From: Prosapia bicincta
Taxonomy: Eukaryota > Arthropoda > Insecta > Hemiptera > Cercopidae
Direction: 5' to 3'
NCBI GenBank assembly: GCA_036971475.1
Contig: JBAIZL010000003.1
Location: 57,404,883-57,468,882, forward strand
DNA: 64,000 nt
Positions 23,190 to 36,600 of this stretch are shown one piece after another (positions within the stretch are counted from its first letter, which is position 1; the number at the start of each line of letters is the position of its first letter). The notes below the pieces were generated by a model that saw nothing but the letters and a program-made list of their open reading frames with translations, was not told the DNA's origin and searched no databases. A program made the translations under genes and the position numbers.

Positions 23190-24545
23190 CGTCATATTCG
23201 ATTCTAAGTTGTGCATCGGATACTATGTGTTACCTTATATCACGCCACTCATCAGATGCTATGTGTTAGCCCATAGTCAAGCTATACATCGGGTGCTATA
23301 TGATGAACATTAGCCAAGCTATGCAATGGATATTATGTGTTACTTTGTATTCAAGCTTCTCATCGGATACTATTTGTTAACCTATAGTCAAGCTATGCAT
23401 CGGATAATGTGTGTTACCCCTAGTCAAGCCATTCATCGGATACTATGTGATACGCATTAGCCTAGCTATGCAACAGGTACTGTGTGTTATCCATTAGCTA
23501 AGCTACGCATCGGATACTGTGTGTTAACCATAGCCAAACTAACCATTAGTTATCCACTAGCCTAGCTATGCTTTTGATACCATGTGTTAACCATTAGTCA
23601 ATCTATACCTCGGATACCATGTGCTAGCCCTAGTCAGGCTATGCATCGGGTACTATGTGTTAATCATTAGCCTAGCTATGCAACAGGTACTATTTAATAA
23701 CCATTAGCCAGACTATGCAATGAATATTATGTGTTAGTTTGTAATCAACCTACTCTACGGATACTATGAGATAAACCTTAGTCAATCTACTCATCGGATA
23801 CTGTTTGTTAAACCCTAGTCAGCCCGGGCATCGGATATTTTGTGTTAACTTGTAGTCAATCTATGCATCGGATATTATGTGTTAGTTTGTAATCAACCTA
23901 CTCATGTGATAATCATAGTCAAGCTATGCTTTGGATACTGTTTGTTAAACCATACTCAAGCTATGCATTGGGTACTACATGATGAACATTAGCCTGGCTA
24001 TGCACTGGAGATTATGTGTTGGGCTAGCTGTATAGTCAAGCTACTTATCGGATACTATATGTTAACCCATAGTTAAAAATAACTATTAGTTAACCATTAG
24101 CCCAGCTATATGTTGGTCATTAGCCAAGCTATGCATTGGATGTGTTACCTATTAGTCAGGCTACACATCGGATAATATGTGATATTCCATAGCCTGGCTC
24201 AGCATCGGCTACTATGTGCTAACCATTAGCGAGGCTATGCACCGGATATTATGTGTTGGGGCATACTATGTGTTAATGATTAGCCAGGCTAGTGTTTCTT
24301 TCCAGCTGACTTTTGAAATGACATGTGTGACTATATCTAGACCATACATAATTGATAAGCCAATTTTGGGGAGTTTATGCTTATTTAGCGAGGCTATGCA
24401 CCGGATATTATGTGTTGGGGCATACTATGTGTTAATGATTACCCAGGCTATGTATCAGGTATTATGTGGTTATTTGGTTGCAGCTTGTAGGATAGTGTGT
24501 GATAACCATTAGCTAAACTATGCACTGGATATAATGTGTTATACT
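23190..24545. repeat. Degenerate tandem array of the 'AAGCTATGCATCGGATACTATGTGTTA' family
   Basis: About 25-30 units of roughly 40-60 bp, each a variant of AGTCAAGCTATGCATCGGAT followed by ACTATGTGTTAACCATTAG. Units differ a good deal, so the array is old. Frames running through it (23095-23313, 24216-24512) are repeat-derived. The array is interrupted at 24292-24386 by an LTR fragment. Confidence 0.8.
24292..24386 (+). mobile_element. 95-bp fragment of the long-LTR retrotransposon inside the tandem array
   Basis: TGTTTCTTTCCAGCTGACTT ... GGGGAGTTTATGCTTATTT matches 61771-61866 with about seven changes. It is bracketed by a 66-bp near-identical direct repeat of the host array (24226-24291 and about 24385-24450, one difference seen). 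Confidence 0.85.
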
Positions 24546-25440
24546 TTGTAGGCCCATGTCTTCTTAGCATAATATCTAGGCAGGCTTACACACATATATG
24601 TTTAACATATTATGTATTCTATTATGTATTTAGGCTTAACATAGTATGATAGCATGCATGTTGGCTTAGCATAGTATTTATTTGGTTTACACGCATATTT
24701 ATTTAACACACTATATAGGGTAATTACGTATGCAGGCCTAACATAGTATATAAGCCTATGTAGGATAGCATCCATGTTGGTTAGCATAGTATTTATGTGG
24801 GTTTACACGCATATCTGTTTAGCACAGTATGTAGGCTTAGCATATTATTTATGTAGGTTTACAAGCATATTTGTTTAATACACTATATAAGCTATCATTC
24901 ATCCCGGCTTAACATATTATATAGGCCTATGTGGGTAACGGGGATATTTGCCTAATACAGGATGTATATAGGTTAACCTGCATATTGGTTTAACAGCGTA
25001 TATTTGTCTATTTAGAGTATATTGCATGCTGGTTTAACATAGTATATATGCCTGAATGTTGGCTTAGCATTGTATGTATATAGGTTGCGTGACGTTTTAA
25101 TTATATTATAATATTTGTTGACCGTCATGGGCGTGATAGGTTATGCATTGTTAGCTATACCATATAGTACTTCCCGTATTATACGGTTGCCAGGTTCTAC
25201 CCGATAGACGAGGTGTAAATGTGTGTCAGGCTCAGATCATATAGGCTTTGGCCAGTGGTTTACCGACATAGTAGGCGCCTTTAGGGATTCATGTAAGTCG
25301 GCTTGGCATAGTATGTATGCAGGTTTACACGCATGTTTGTTTAACACATTATGTGTACTATCATGTATGTAGGCTTAACGTGGTATATACGCCTATGTAT
25401 GATAGCTTGCATGTTGGCTTAGCATCGTTTTAGGATCGTT
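24546..25440. repeat. Degenerate repeats of the 'GGCTTAACATAGTATGTAGGC' family
   Basis: Words such as GGCTTAGCATAGTAT, GGTTTACACGCATATTTGTTTA and TATGTAGG recur throughout, similar to those at 22190-22580. The short minus-strand frame here is repeat-derived. Confidence 0.65.
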
Positions 25441-25577
25441 TTATATCATATATTTATTCACGTTTTGTGATAGGCCTCATTATTAGTGTTTCTCCATATA
25501 TACCTTTATATCTAGATACATTTACAGCTATAGGATATATCCATTGAGGCTATTTGATTATTTACACTGATTTCTGA

Positions 25578-25985
25578 TTATATATGTAGGCCTTGGTATG
25601 CCGATAGTACATAGTAAGTTGATATAGTAATCAAAACATAAACACGCGCGTAGATTAACAACGACACAGCCGTGCGGGTTTTAAGCTTGGTATAGCGGTC
25701 ACCGGCTGCCGTTGCGGTTTTAGGATAATGCGTTATCGCTGCAAGTCTATACATGTCTAGCACACGGTCGCCAGCTATGTAGGCCAAACGTATTCCCTGA
25801 AACGACAGGGCTTTGTTGCTTTGTTTATTATTTTGTAGCATAGACAACCATAACCCCTTGCCCCGCATCAGCCATATCATTTAGGTGTAGAACACTCTAG
25901 TTAGGGTAAGCCTACTACTTGCCTAGAGTCGCTCGGGCCTAGATCAGAAATACATCATCAGATATATTAAATTAGAGCCTGACTC
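25578..25985 (-). other. Duplicated island segment, copy 1, with a short conserved frame
   Basis: 25745-25985 is repeated at 26503-26737. The minus-strand frame (25578-25880, 100 codons) contains LQNNKQSNKALS, then GIRLAYI and GDRVLDM, which reappear in the second copy with only a few residue changes despite additional silent base changes. I do not recognise the protein. The duplication extends beyond the frame into sequence ending ATCATCAGATATATTAAAT, so conservation may simply reflect recent duplication. Confidence 0.45.
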
Positions 25986-26495
25986 TAGTGTGAATTTACC
26001 TAAGGACTTTCTCCAGGGTGGCTCTAGCTAGGGCCAAGCTTCGGGGTGGTTTTAACCTAAGCCTATGGGGGCTGTACCTAAGGCCTAACTCCATGGTAGC
26101 CTTACCTAAGGCCTGGGTGGCTTTACCTCAAGCACGACTCCAGGGTGATTTTATCTATGGTCTGACTCCAAGGTAGTTTTACCCAAAACTTGGTGGAGGT
26201 ACCTGTCTTAGTCGAGAGGCTGTAATTGATATAGCAACCATCTTGGCCCGGCTCTTGGGTAGCTTTACTTAAAGGCTGACTGCTTTACCTAAGGCCTGAC
26301 TCCAAGGTAGCTTTACCTAAGGCCTGATTCCAGGGTTACTTTACCCAGGTTGGCTTTACCTGAGGCCTTGCTCCTAGGTGGCGTTGCCTCAAGCACGACT
26401 CCAGGGTCCATGATAGCTTTACCTGGTCACCGGCTACAGGGGTGCTATACCTGAGGTTTGGGTGGCTCTACCTCCAAGATAATGTTTTATCTCTG
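25985..26495. repeat. Tandem repeats of the 'GGTAGCTTTACCTAAGGCCTG' family, block 2
   Basis: About a dozen units of 25-40 bp: GACTCCAAGGTAGCTTTACC, TAAGGCCTGACTCCA, GGGTGGCTTTACCT and variants. Confidence 0.75.
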
Positions 26496-26737
26496 CAGGT
26501 TTGCACATGTCTAGCACACGGTCTCCGGTTATGTAGGCCAAACGTATTCCCTCGAGCGATAAGGCCTTGTTGCTTTGTTTATTATTTTGTAGCATAGACA
26601 AATTTTGAGTTTGGCAATCATATACACCTGTGCCCCTCGTCACCCATATCATTTAGCGGTAGACCATTCATTTTAGGGTGAGCCTACTGCCTAGAGTCGT
26701 TCGATCGCATATACATCATCAGATATATTAAATCTTT
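26434..26737 (-). other. Duplicated island segment, copy 2, with the same short frame
   Basis: Minus-strand frame 26434-26652 (72 codons) again contains LQNNKQSNKALS, GIRLAYI and GDRVLDM. It also holds a short insertion or replacement near the start. No domain was recognised. Confidence 0.45.
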
Positions 26738-26739
26738 CC

Positions 26740-27500
26740 AAAAGTTACCCCCAACACCGGAGCTATTCCTTCCTGGGTTACTTTACCTAAGGGCAGGCCT
26801 CGAGAGGGCTAGCTCCGTGTTAGCTTTACCTAAGGCCTAGCTGCTGGGTGGCTGGGCTCGGTTTGGCTTTAACCGAGACCGTGCTCCGTGTTAGCTTTAC
26901 CCGCTCCTAGGCGGTGTTACCTCAAGCGCCGGTTCGGGAGTGGCTTTTACCTAGGACCCCGATTATTTTTGACATTCTGAAATCGGCCTTCAGGTGAACT
27001 CGCCCCCGCAGCAGTCCATACTGGACTCTAGACATATCCCGTACGGTCATTTGATCCAACCGATCGATTTTTGGCAATTTCATATTTTATTTAAAAACTA
27101 CCCCAGGTGGAACTACCCGCAACCGTAGCGATAATACAATCTAAACTCACCCTATCAGTCAAGGCACGTTTTTCCAAAAATTTTTCGAAAACTACCCCCC
27201 ACCCCCAATCCACCCCCGAAGCTACCCCCGGGTATGGTTCTGAACGTAGCTGAGGACACCCCACACGTAGGTTAGGTTAGGTTGGATCCATTTTGGCTAG
27301 CTTAGGTCAGGGGTTGGAATTTAATTTCTTTCGAAAAACTACCCCCTACCCCTCTAAACGTGGTCGAAACCACCCCCGAGGCTAGGATCAAGGCCGCGAC
27401 TACCTGGTGCATCATCCAAAACTACCCCTATAGTCTTAGGTTACGTACAGGCCGAGTTAGGGGTAGTTGTGCCAAAGTATCCGCTGATCTACTTCCTTAC
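26740..27500. other. GC-rich right part of the island with 'AAAACTACCCC' repeats
   Basis: 26760-26960 continues the TAGCTTTACCTAAGGCC family. From about 27090 the phrase GAAAACTACCCCC occurs about five times (27096, 27187, 27340, 27413 and variants), with GCTACCCCCG and CCACCCCCGA nearby. A frame at 27360-27599 crosses it without a recognised domain. Confidence 0.5.
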
Positions 27501-27756
27501 AAACGTCAAGAAAATTCGTTTTATTTCTCTAAAAGAATAAATATATTTAATATTTGCATATTCCACTCCCCCAATTGCTTACAGACAACAATCACATGAT
27601 GTTTTACCCGGCTTTGATAGAGGAAATCAACCACCTATTACAAATCCAGAGGATATTATCGATTAATATTTCCATATTAATAGCCAACTTCCGGCACGGA
27701 TATGGTATTGCATTGAGAAAGATATGTATCAATCGGTGCACTTGTTTAATTAAAAT

Positions 27757-27758
<2 letters not shown>
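27501..27758 (+). other. Island edge with an unassigned short frame
   Basis: A forward frame from 27554 (MHIPLPQLLTDNNHMMFYPA...) stays open through mixed-composition sequence until it runs into the (TA)n tract. It could be the end of a truncated gene. I do not recognise it and treat it as unproven. Confidence 0.25.
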
Positions 27759-27812
<54 letters not shown>

Positions 27813-27816
27813 TTTG
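27759..27816. repeat. (TA)n(T)n microsatellite at the right edge of the island
   Basis: About 17 TA units followed by about 22 T. Confidence 0.95.
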
Positions 27817-30800
27817 AAACCCTCTCATAAATTGTTAGTTAAATCCACAAAGATATTTTTAATATTACATTTATATACTGATTGGCATTTAATAAACGTT
27901 TATATAATAGATACAATTAAGTGATTTGTTACAACTATTTTACTCAATCTAATTTCGTTACAACTTACGCTTTCCTATCAATATATTTCTGCACATATCT
28001 TACTATTTCTTGAGCGTTTTATGTGGAACACATCAAACAATAATATAATCTAGATAGTGAAGGTATGTGATTTCAATTTTTTTTCGAGTTACTACTTTAG
28101 TTTATTCTAATTTTTTAAAAAAATATTATTTTGCTTAGGGAACATTTTGCAAGTGAAATATATTAATTAGTAACAATATCACTCACTTGGTAATTATGTT
28201 CAATTTTCCTTAGAAGATTGGAAACCGATAAACTTAAATAAAATACACAAACTAAAGATGTTTACAGCAGTATTGTATTAAATACATCCTTACTCAAAAG
28301 TAGTTTCTCATTTAGTGTAGAATACGTCAAGTAAACCAAAGGTTTGCTTGATTTATTTATCAGACTCTGCGCCACTTAGAGGCGTCACATTTAACTAAGT
28401 CGGTGTAAAGAGATAAGCTTCCACGTTCACTCATAAAACAGAACACGCACAATTTGCCGTTATTGTTATCTTCAGTTGTGCATCTACAGTGAGTTATTAT
28501 TTTACATCTTTACAAACATAGCGTTTGTGGAACTTGTTATCCCCCAAAGCACTATTACTTTCGTCTTGCATATATTCTGCGACTTTAACAAATTATTGTG
28601 TTTTAACTGCCTCTACTTAACTAAAGTTAGTATTTCCTATAAATTTGTATAGCCCTGCTTGTAATTCAAGGAATCAATCAATTCTGTCAATACACCTCTA
28701 TGCAATTTAATAGTGCATTAAACTAGATTGGCAGATATTTGTATGTTATGTTTAATCGCTTTTAAAATATTTTTATCTCGACTCAACTATGACGTATAAT
28801 ATTAAATCCAAAAGATACAGTATTGCTCGAGATAGTTACTACTATTAGCAGTAGAATATAGTCTGGAATAAAATATAAAATTGCGTCATGAATCGACCCA
28901 TTATCTGCTATATAAACCTTTATCTTTCAATGTAGAAGAGGTTCGTATTTTTTTAATACGAGTACAGTGCTAAGGTGTGTTACTGAAAAAAATATACGTT
29001 AATTTCTTCTAAAATGTAGGGTATAATAATACATGTCGGTATCAAATGTTGCATTTAAACTAGTTATAAAAATGCAATTATTGATGACCTAATAACAGTA
29101 ATAAGATAGCAATAACTTTAATTATTATTATAGTAATTTTATAACAAACCTAATAATAGGTCTACTCTAGCAAGGTAATATTAGACCTTATAATAATATT
29201 ACTAAAAAAGTTATAAGATTTTCCGTACAGCCATCAGCTAACTGTTATTTTGAAATTATAAAAACTTGGATTGGTGTTATGATTTCTGAAACAATAGTAG
29301 GTAATTCTTAGAAATTATTGATTTATTTTTATTAATAAAAAAGTAAAATTCATTTTAATTGTTTATGTTAATTTATAAATAGCATTATAAGTATACTAAG
29401 TACTCGCTTTGATTTTCCCAATTAGAAAAATTGGATGCAGTTCTCTGAATTAACTGCCATCTTTAATTTGCTCCAATTCGTTATTTTTGCAAAAACCGTT
29501 GCGAAAATGTAAAATCTCTACACTTTTTACGTTTTGATCTCGATATTAGCTTATGTGTTGAAGTTCTTTCTCCTTTTGTCTAAATATGGACGACTATTCG
29601 GGAGAGGTGTGCTGTTGGCAACTAAGACTGAGATAATCAATATTTCCCAACTTCTATATAATTAATTCACTTTCAATAAACTTCAGTTCTCCAATAAACG
29701 TCTTTATAAATTTTCGTTATACAACTGTTACTTATAAACTGTTATATGATTCTTCTAATTCCTCACCTACATCATGTCAAAATCCCCCTCATCACCGATT
29801 AACGTTGTAAAAAGTACTTACATCTATAAAATACAACTTATATCTCGCAACTATCCCTGATTCAGTTTTCGTCTGCCATTCTAGCGGTTTCATGTCCTTC
29901 ACTAAGTTCTCCGAAGCCAGATAGTTCTCCCAGGGGGAGTAGGCCTACTTGTCAAATGCTTCATAGAAAACTATTTGATATTGTAAGGAAATGTTAAGTA
30001 TTGCTCCCCAAACTATGTTTAGTATATTCATCCAAGCAGAAACGTAGAATATCATAACAATACGGTAGACGTCCGTTAAAAACTAACAATCTCAAGTAAT
30101 TGGCAAGTTAGAAACTATAGTAAAAGCTGTATTTCTTGCTTTAACGACATACTTGGATATAAAATATCAAAAGTTGGAAACCTTCGAAAAATAAACATGA
30201 ATGAACTGTTTTCTTTGTTAATTGATTGAACTTTAATCAGATGAAAAAAACCTAACCTCAAGGAATGTTTACCATGACACATATTCTGCCAGACCAGAAT
30301 AGCTTAACCTCTTAGCCACAACACTTATTAACGGTTTTAAAATATATTGTCTACAAATGTAGCGACTAATTTAATAAAATATTTTGACTATCGATAAAAA
30401 CAACTTTCTTATTTATTTAAGAAGTTGAGTTTTTAAAAAACTATGAGCTTTAAAGGCATATAACTTTGTGTTCATTTTCCGAAATATTTGTGTTCAAATG
30501 AAGTAACAAGAATTTTCTACTCATTCTACACTAATCTGATAATCAAGATTAGTTTTCTAACCCCTGTCACAAATTCCAAGCACAATGTAACAAAACAATG
30601 ACATCTTATAAATAACATAACATGTAATTACCTAACTTCTAAATAATAGATAAAATGAATAACAAAATATTTCCAATCGGTTTCTTAGGCAGAAAATAAA
30701 CATATAGTTACTTATGGTGCAAAAAAATGTCATATAACGTTCCTTGAAACCTGGTATACATCGTTTTTTCCATACGTTTCTTTCATCGTTTCTTCGATAC

Positions 30801-32072
30801 GTGAGCTTACCTTAGATAATATTTCACAATATATATTTACGTATGCCCTAGTAAAACATTTTATGGCATAATAAAAATGATAAATAAATCATTTGGATAC
30901 ATAGACCCGGAAATTAAATATAGGTTTTTAGTTCATTTTTGTGCAATTTAATTTTTTCTATTTCTAAGTTTAAATGATAGGTTTTAGGAGTTTTTGAAAA
31001 CAATAATCCTCAGTATTTATAATATGCAAAGCATGTTCTACTTCTTGTATTTTCGTAGTATGTATTACATACATTATAAAGCTTTCTGATATTGCCGAAA
31101 AGCTTTGAGCTTAATGTTATTATTAAAAAGGAAATATATGATTAAATAATAGCCTATCTATTAATAAATATTTAAATACCAAATCGGGTTGGACATCTAT
31201 TATATTACAGTTACACTCGAAAATAGTTATTCTAAAGTCACCCCTTGTTTAATGTATTTTTTTTACTTTTTAACTTACAAGAATAATTGTTTGAACTATA
31301 AATGTTGAGATACAAATAAAAGAAATAATATGTTAAAACGTACACGTTTCTTGCATATATTGAACATATTCAACTATTGTTTGTTTCTTAAAAAGAAAAT
31401 AAAGATATACGTTACGTAATGCTAACGTTTTTTTTTTCATACGGAAGTTGCTGATGCAGTTATTAAATATTGTATCGATACGATCATTTCGCAGTTTTAT
31501 TACTCTCAGGAACGTGCTGCGAATAGACGATGTCAAGCTTCTAGTTTGAACTCTGACGTCAGCAAGTAAAAGCCCTTTAGTATATGTAATGTCTATAAAT
31601 TTTACGCAATTGCAACACTATATGAATAGTTAGAAAACTAAAAATGATCAAGAAATAAACTAATGCATAAAATATTTTTTTTTCATATTTATAGGCTACT
31701 TGCAAAATTGTTTTTTTTTTTCTTAACATATCTATAAAATTATTCTTCAGTAAACCAATAATGTGTCTAAACGTATAATTTTCATCCCCAAATATACTTA
31801 TAGATTATACATTCGATATATATTCATACTTAAACTAATAATTCGTTTGATGAAATTAAATAAAATACGAATTTTTGAAAGTATATTATTACTGAATGTT
31901 TTATTATTGTTATTGAGAGTAAAAATAGTAATATTTTACTAAATGTGTAGGTCTTAGGAATATAATTTGGAATGATGAATTATAAATAGTTCAGTGAAAA
32001 CCAACAAATGCAATAGGTCACTAAAAAGTCATCATATTTTTTCTTAACGCATGCAAACTCGTATGTGGGTAG
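27817..32072. other. AT-rich non-coding stretch
   Basis: About 4.2 kb without a supported gene or recognised element. A less AT-rich patch with ACTCTGCGCCACTTAGAGGCG lies at 28360-28460. Short frames such as 31333-31536 have no domain. Confidence 0.45.
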
Positions 32073-33600
32073 TGCAACGGTCTGGAATCCGTCCAAATTG
32101 GGAAATTAATAATTTCCTATTTTTACATAACAATTTTAATATTTAAATAATAAGGTTTGAATTTATTGTAAAACTAAACATAGTAAAGAGTGAAGAAGTG
32201 AGTAAAATCTTAAATACTTAATATTAAGACAAATTAAAACTTATAATAGCATGAAACTGTCATAACTAACTAAATTTGACAAACGAGAGGGAAGTGAAAA
32301 ATTTCTAAGTGCCGAAAAATGCTAACTTGAGAACTATACCACGTACAACTATCATCGACATTTTGAAATGACCGGAAAAATCCAAAATAAACAATAGCGA
32401 AAACTAAATTTAAAAAACTTAAATAACAAAAACGTTAAAGCCATTTTAAAATAATAGACATTTTTCAGTGTTCTAAAACAGATAACAAAATTAAGCAGGT
32501 TGAATAAAATACGTTGTCCAACCCGCCTGTACAGGAAAAAAAGCACGGAGTTAGCGACGAGCTTAGGGCGGGTGAGGAAGGGTTACATAGCCGCAATAAA
32601 TACAGCAACTTAGAGACCTGTAAGGTAGTCTGTAAAAATTTTAATTACGAGGGGCTAACGGCCGTAATGTCGAATCGCGGTTATGACCACCAACATCGGC
32701 CAGATGGGACCAAACCATCATGCTTTCGCCGTATAAGACCATCCATGAACAAGGGCTCCAGATTCAGACTCCAGGAGGTGGAAATGGAGACATACTTTCA
32801 TCGACTAACCAGGGATGGCAACTTCCGATGTCCAGGGACCAGGGAGTCCAGACGAGAGGATTCTAGGACCGGCCGGGAAATCCTTGGCAAGTCATTTTCT
32901 CTATTATATACAAATTAACGTTAAATTTAGTCAGTTAAATTTATTAAACTCAAATTACCAATTAAACTTAAACAATGACTTTACTCTATGTTGAAAAATT
33001 AAATAAATCTTAAAAGTAGTAAAGTTAATTATTATAATAAAAATGTTTAAATAATGAATAATAAATATTAAATTTACAAAGTGGTTTTGGCCATAAGTCA
33101 ATCATTTTCAAGAAGACCAGATTTATTGAATGATATAAATTTTAAAATTATTTATAATAAAATGTGAATTTACCAATTCAATCTTGAAATGAGAAGATAA
33201 TTTTTTTTATTATGTTAAATTTGGAAATAATTTTGTTTAAAAATGTGTAAATGTAATTATTGAATTATATATGAAATATAGAATTTAAATATGTGAAAAG
33301 TAGCGAACTTTTAATTAATTATTTGTGAAGATAAAAAGAGAGTTAAATGTAGTTTATTTGAAAAGATAACTATTTTAGTTAGATTCTTTGAAAATTTTGT
33401 GTGTTCATATAAATGTTGTTTCTTTCCAGCAGACTATTTTACTGACATGTGTGACTATATACAGACCCAACAAACTTGCCAACCATCTTAAGGGAGGTCA
33501 TACAAACGTTAAGGTAGAAGTCAGCGGGAATAGGCTTGCATTTAGGCGTGGTCCATAACACGGGAACACAAAACAAAATTGTACAAACGAAATGTACACA
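32073..33600 (+). mobile_element. Long-LTR retrotransposon, solo LTR copy 1 (3' end degraded)
   Basis: Begins TGCAACGGTC at 32073 and is homologous throughout to 46781-48884 and 60230-62068. In order it has an AATTAATAATTTCCTA start, CATAGTAAAGAGTGAAGAAG, a GC-richer block at 32515-32890 (ACGTTGTCCAACCCGCC, CTAGGACCGG), CTTGGCAAGTCATTTTCTCT, an AT-rich section, TTGTTTCTTTCCAGCAGACT at 33418 and AGTCAGCGGGAATAGGCTTG at 33521. The expected ...GACGTTGCA end is not found; similarity fades after about 33580. A 134-codon frame in the GC-richer block (32514-32918) is not preserved in the other copies. Confidence 0.85.
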
Positions 33601-33639
33601 AAATTAAATAAAAATATTTACTGTTAGAGGTTTGTTGTT

Positions 33640-36600
33640 TGTATTATTTAAGAAATGTTTTTTAGTAAGATATACAAACCATTATTTATAAAGAAGAAAA
33701 TAACTATTTAACTAATTTAACTAAACCACTATCGGTTAATGTCAGACGATATTTGATAAAGGATATCAGCTGTAACGAGATAGATTAGTAGCACCTACCT
33801 AAAGTAGCACTTTGCCCGACAAATAATTTCACGAAAAACTATTTTCCACGTTAAAATATTATTGTTTATAAGCAGAAAATATTTTTATTAGTAGATTATT
33901 ATTGTAGCAAGTCTTTTCTCTCTTTTTCGATCGTTCAAGGCCAACTCACACCCACAGCATCAGCAGATTGTAAATGCAACTATAAAACCATAACATAGTA
34001 AAGGTCGGCACTGTGAGACCATGATGCAATATATTTATATATTTGAGCTAGTGATGGATAAAGTAGGCTACTTAGCCTGCAACAATGTAGAACAAGCAGG
34101 AAGGAAACACGCAACAATAAACATCTAATCAGGTTGATGGTATGTAACGTAGATAATGATAGCAGATATTACCATTATTATTTGAAGGGATATTTTTATC
34201 GTACATCCATGAGAAAATAGAAAACTAATAATTACATATAGAAAACTAAATATAGTCGAAATTAATAAATAATAATTACGTATTTTTATTACTTGAATAT
34301 TAGGTGACACGTTACATTTATCATGAACATTATTAGTTTACAAATCCATAAAATACAAAATATGTTATAAACGGTTATTCGAAAAAAAATGATTTCTGTA
34401 GCATCACTTTTATTCTTGACACAAACTGTCAATTTGTGTTAAGGTTTGAAGTGCATACACTTTTTTACAAGTAGAAACAAAAATGTGTATAATGTCTGTT
34501 TTAGTTGGTTTTCTAATACTACAGTCATATGTACTTTAAACAGGTGATTTTCGGGATTTGAAAATCGATGTTTGTCTCTTTCTTGATTACACCGTGTTGT
34601 GTGTTTCAGGCAGAAAATATATACTCGATTCAGATAGATGAGATGTAGTTAAACACAGCGTAGATTACGGAACAATTCTAGTAGGAATAACGTAAACAGT
34701 TAGACTATATAGATTCACACAAAATGAAACAGGTATTTATTAAACATATTATTGAATCACCAATTTCCTGTTTCTATCTCACGCTTAGGCTATAAAGATG
34801 TACTAATTGAACCTACAATGTTTGCACATTTATGCCTAATTCCGCATTCGATGAGGACGGACGTTCAGGTGATGTGTCCTTTAAGAATGCATTACGGCAC
34901 AGAAATGCACATGAACTAGATTAAACTATGCTGCAAACCTTTCATCTACAAGCCATAACTATACAATGCCAACTTACAGTTACAATATAAACTCAAGCAA
35001 ATCGTATATTTAATCAGACCATTTAAAATGTACAAATATAAACTTCCCCAATTACAAAATGCATTCCAATTTCTTATCAATTAACATTCAAATAATTATG
35101 AAAAACATTTTTGAGATATTTACCTAAACATTTTCATAGAAATATCAACTTAATATCTTTGTCTGCAATGCAGTAAGAATTGACAAAAACCCCCATTCAA
35201 TGAAACTGGTGACGTCATTTAATCCCTAAACAAACAAGGTAACTGTACATATATTTAAAATTGATTATCTACAAACTTATTTTAAAAATAAAATGTAAGT
35301 GTTTTATGTTTTTAATCAATTTATACTTTTTTTATAAAAAACATTTCTTGAATTCTTTTCTTTGTCAAAAAACTATGCAAATAGTCTACTAAATATAATT
35401 TGTGAAATAATCCTTTCTAATTTAAAACGTCAAAACCATGGCGTGTGCACAAAGTAATAACAGTGGTAATATAAATCTGCAAATCATTCTAGTGATTCCA
35501 TTTTTAATTACCATTTTTTGGTCAAGTTTTACTCTGTTTCTGAAAAAAGATCAATGTTTAATGCTACAAACGAAGTAGTTTAGTCTGTCGTTTGATTTTA
35601 AACAAAGGATTACCAATAGTCACTTCAGTTAAAACTTGCTCATAGATGTTGAATATAAATAGTGGCTTGTATGCGACATAATGGAGATTCATGGATACTC
35701 ATTTATTAAAAGAATAAATCTCTGTCTTTAATTGATTTGAAATGTCGAAACATAATTGAATGTTTTAAATATAAAATTTATAAATATTACAGTGTATGAA
35801 GTGAAATCAGTTTCAGTGTACACGGTTTTTAAAATATAAAGAAATATATGAAAAGGTCGTCTAACAGAAGAATAGAAAGAACGTAATATTAATGAACGTG
35901 TAAAAACTAGAAATATAAAGAATTGAATAAAATTTAAAATGTGATTCCCTAATTATTAAACATTGTTATCAATAACTAATGTTATTTTATGGTATGTAAC
36001 GATTTTAGGAGAACATTAAAGTGTAGAGGACTTCATATATTTTGCATTTTACACTCTTTTTCAATTCCCACTAGGTTATATGCATACTTTGGACCTTCCT
36101 CTTTGCATACCTATCTTTTTACTTGCTGAATCTCCGATATCCTCTGGTACTAGCAACCCTTCGATTCTCGTGCCCTGGAATCTGCTTGCTCCCTCGTGGT
36201 AAAGTTGCAGCCTATTTAGGAGTTCGTTCTCCCAACTAACTCCCTAATATTTCCATCGTAAATTGGGTTTTCTTCCAGCTCCAATTCTGCATATTTATAT
36301 TTTGACTTCAAACTTTAAAGGTGTTTGAAAACATATACTCTTTTAACAATTATTGCGTTATGTCTTAAACTGGGGATATTTTTGTTAGGGTTTGATTTTT
36401 GACTACAGTCTATTTTTTTAATTAGTGACTTTGAAAAATTGCATTCGTTTTTATTGTTCTTTTATCATCTCTACTTTCTCTATAATAATCTAATTAGGTT
36501 TGTAATAGTTTTTAAACATTTTGTTTTTCTTTTCAATTTTTTTACATTAATGACATGATATTTTCATTAGAGAATGTGTGTTTTTGGTATAGTCCAACAG

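Noticed and set aside
32514..32918. 134-codon basic frame as a possible gene
   Set aside because: It lies inside an LTR and is not preserved in the homologous copies at 47.26 and 60.5 kb.
36100..36290. GC-richer patch as a host exon
   Set aside because: All frames contain stops and no splice-site pair or domain could be identified.
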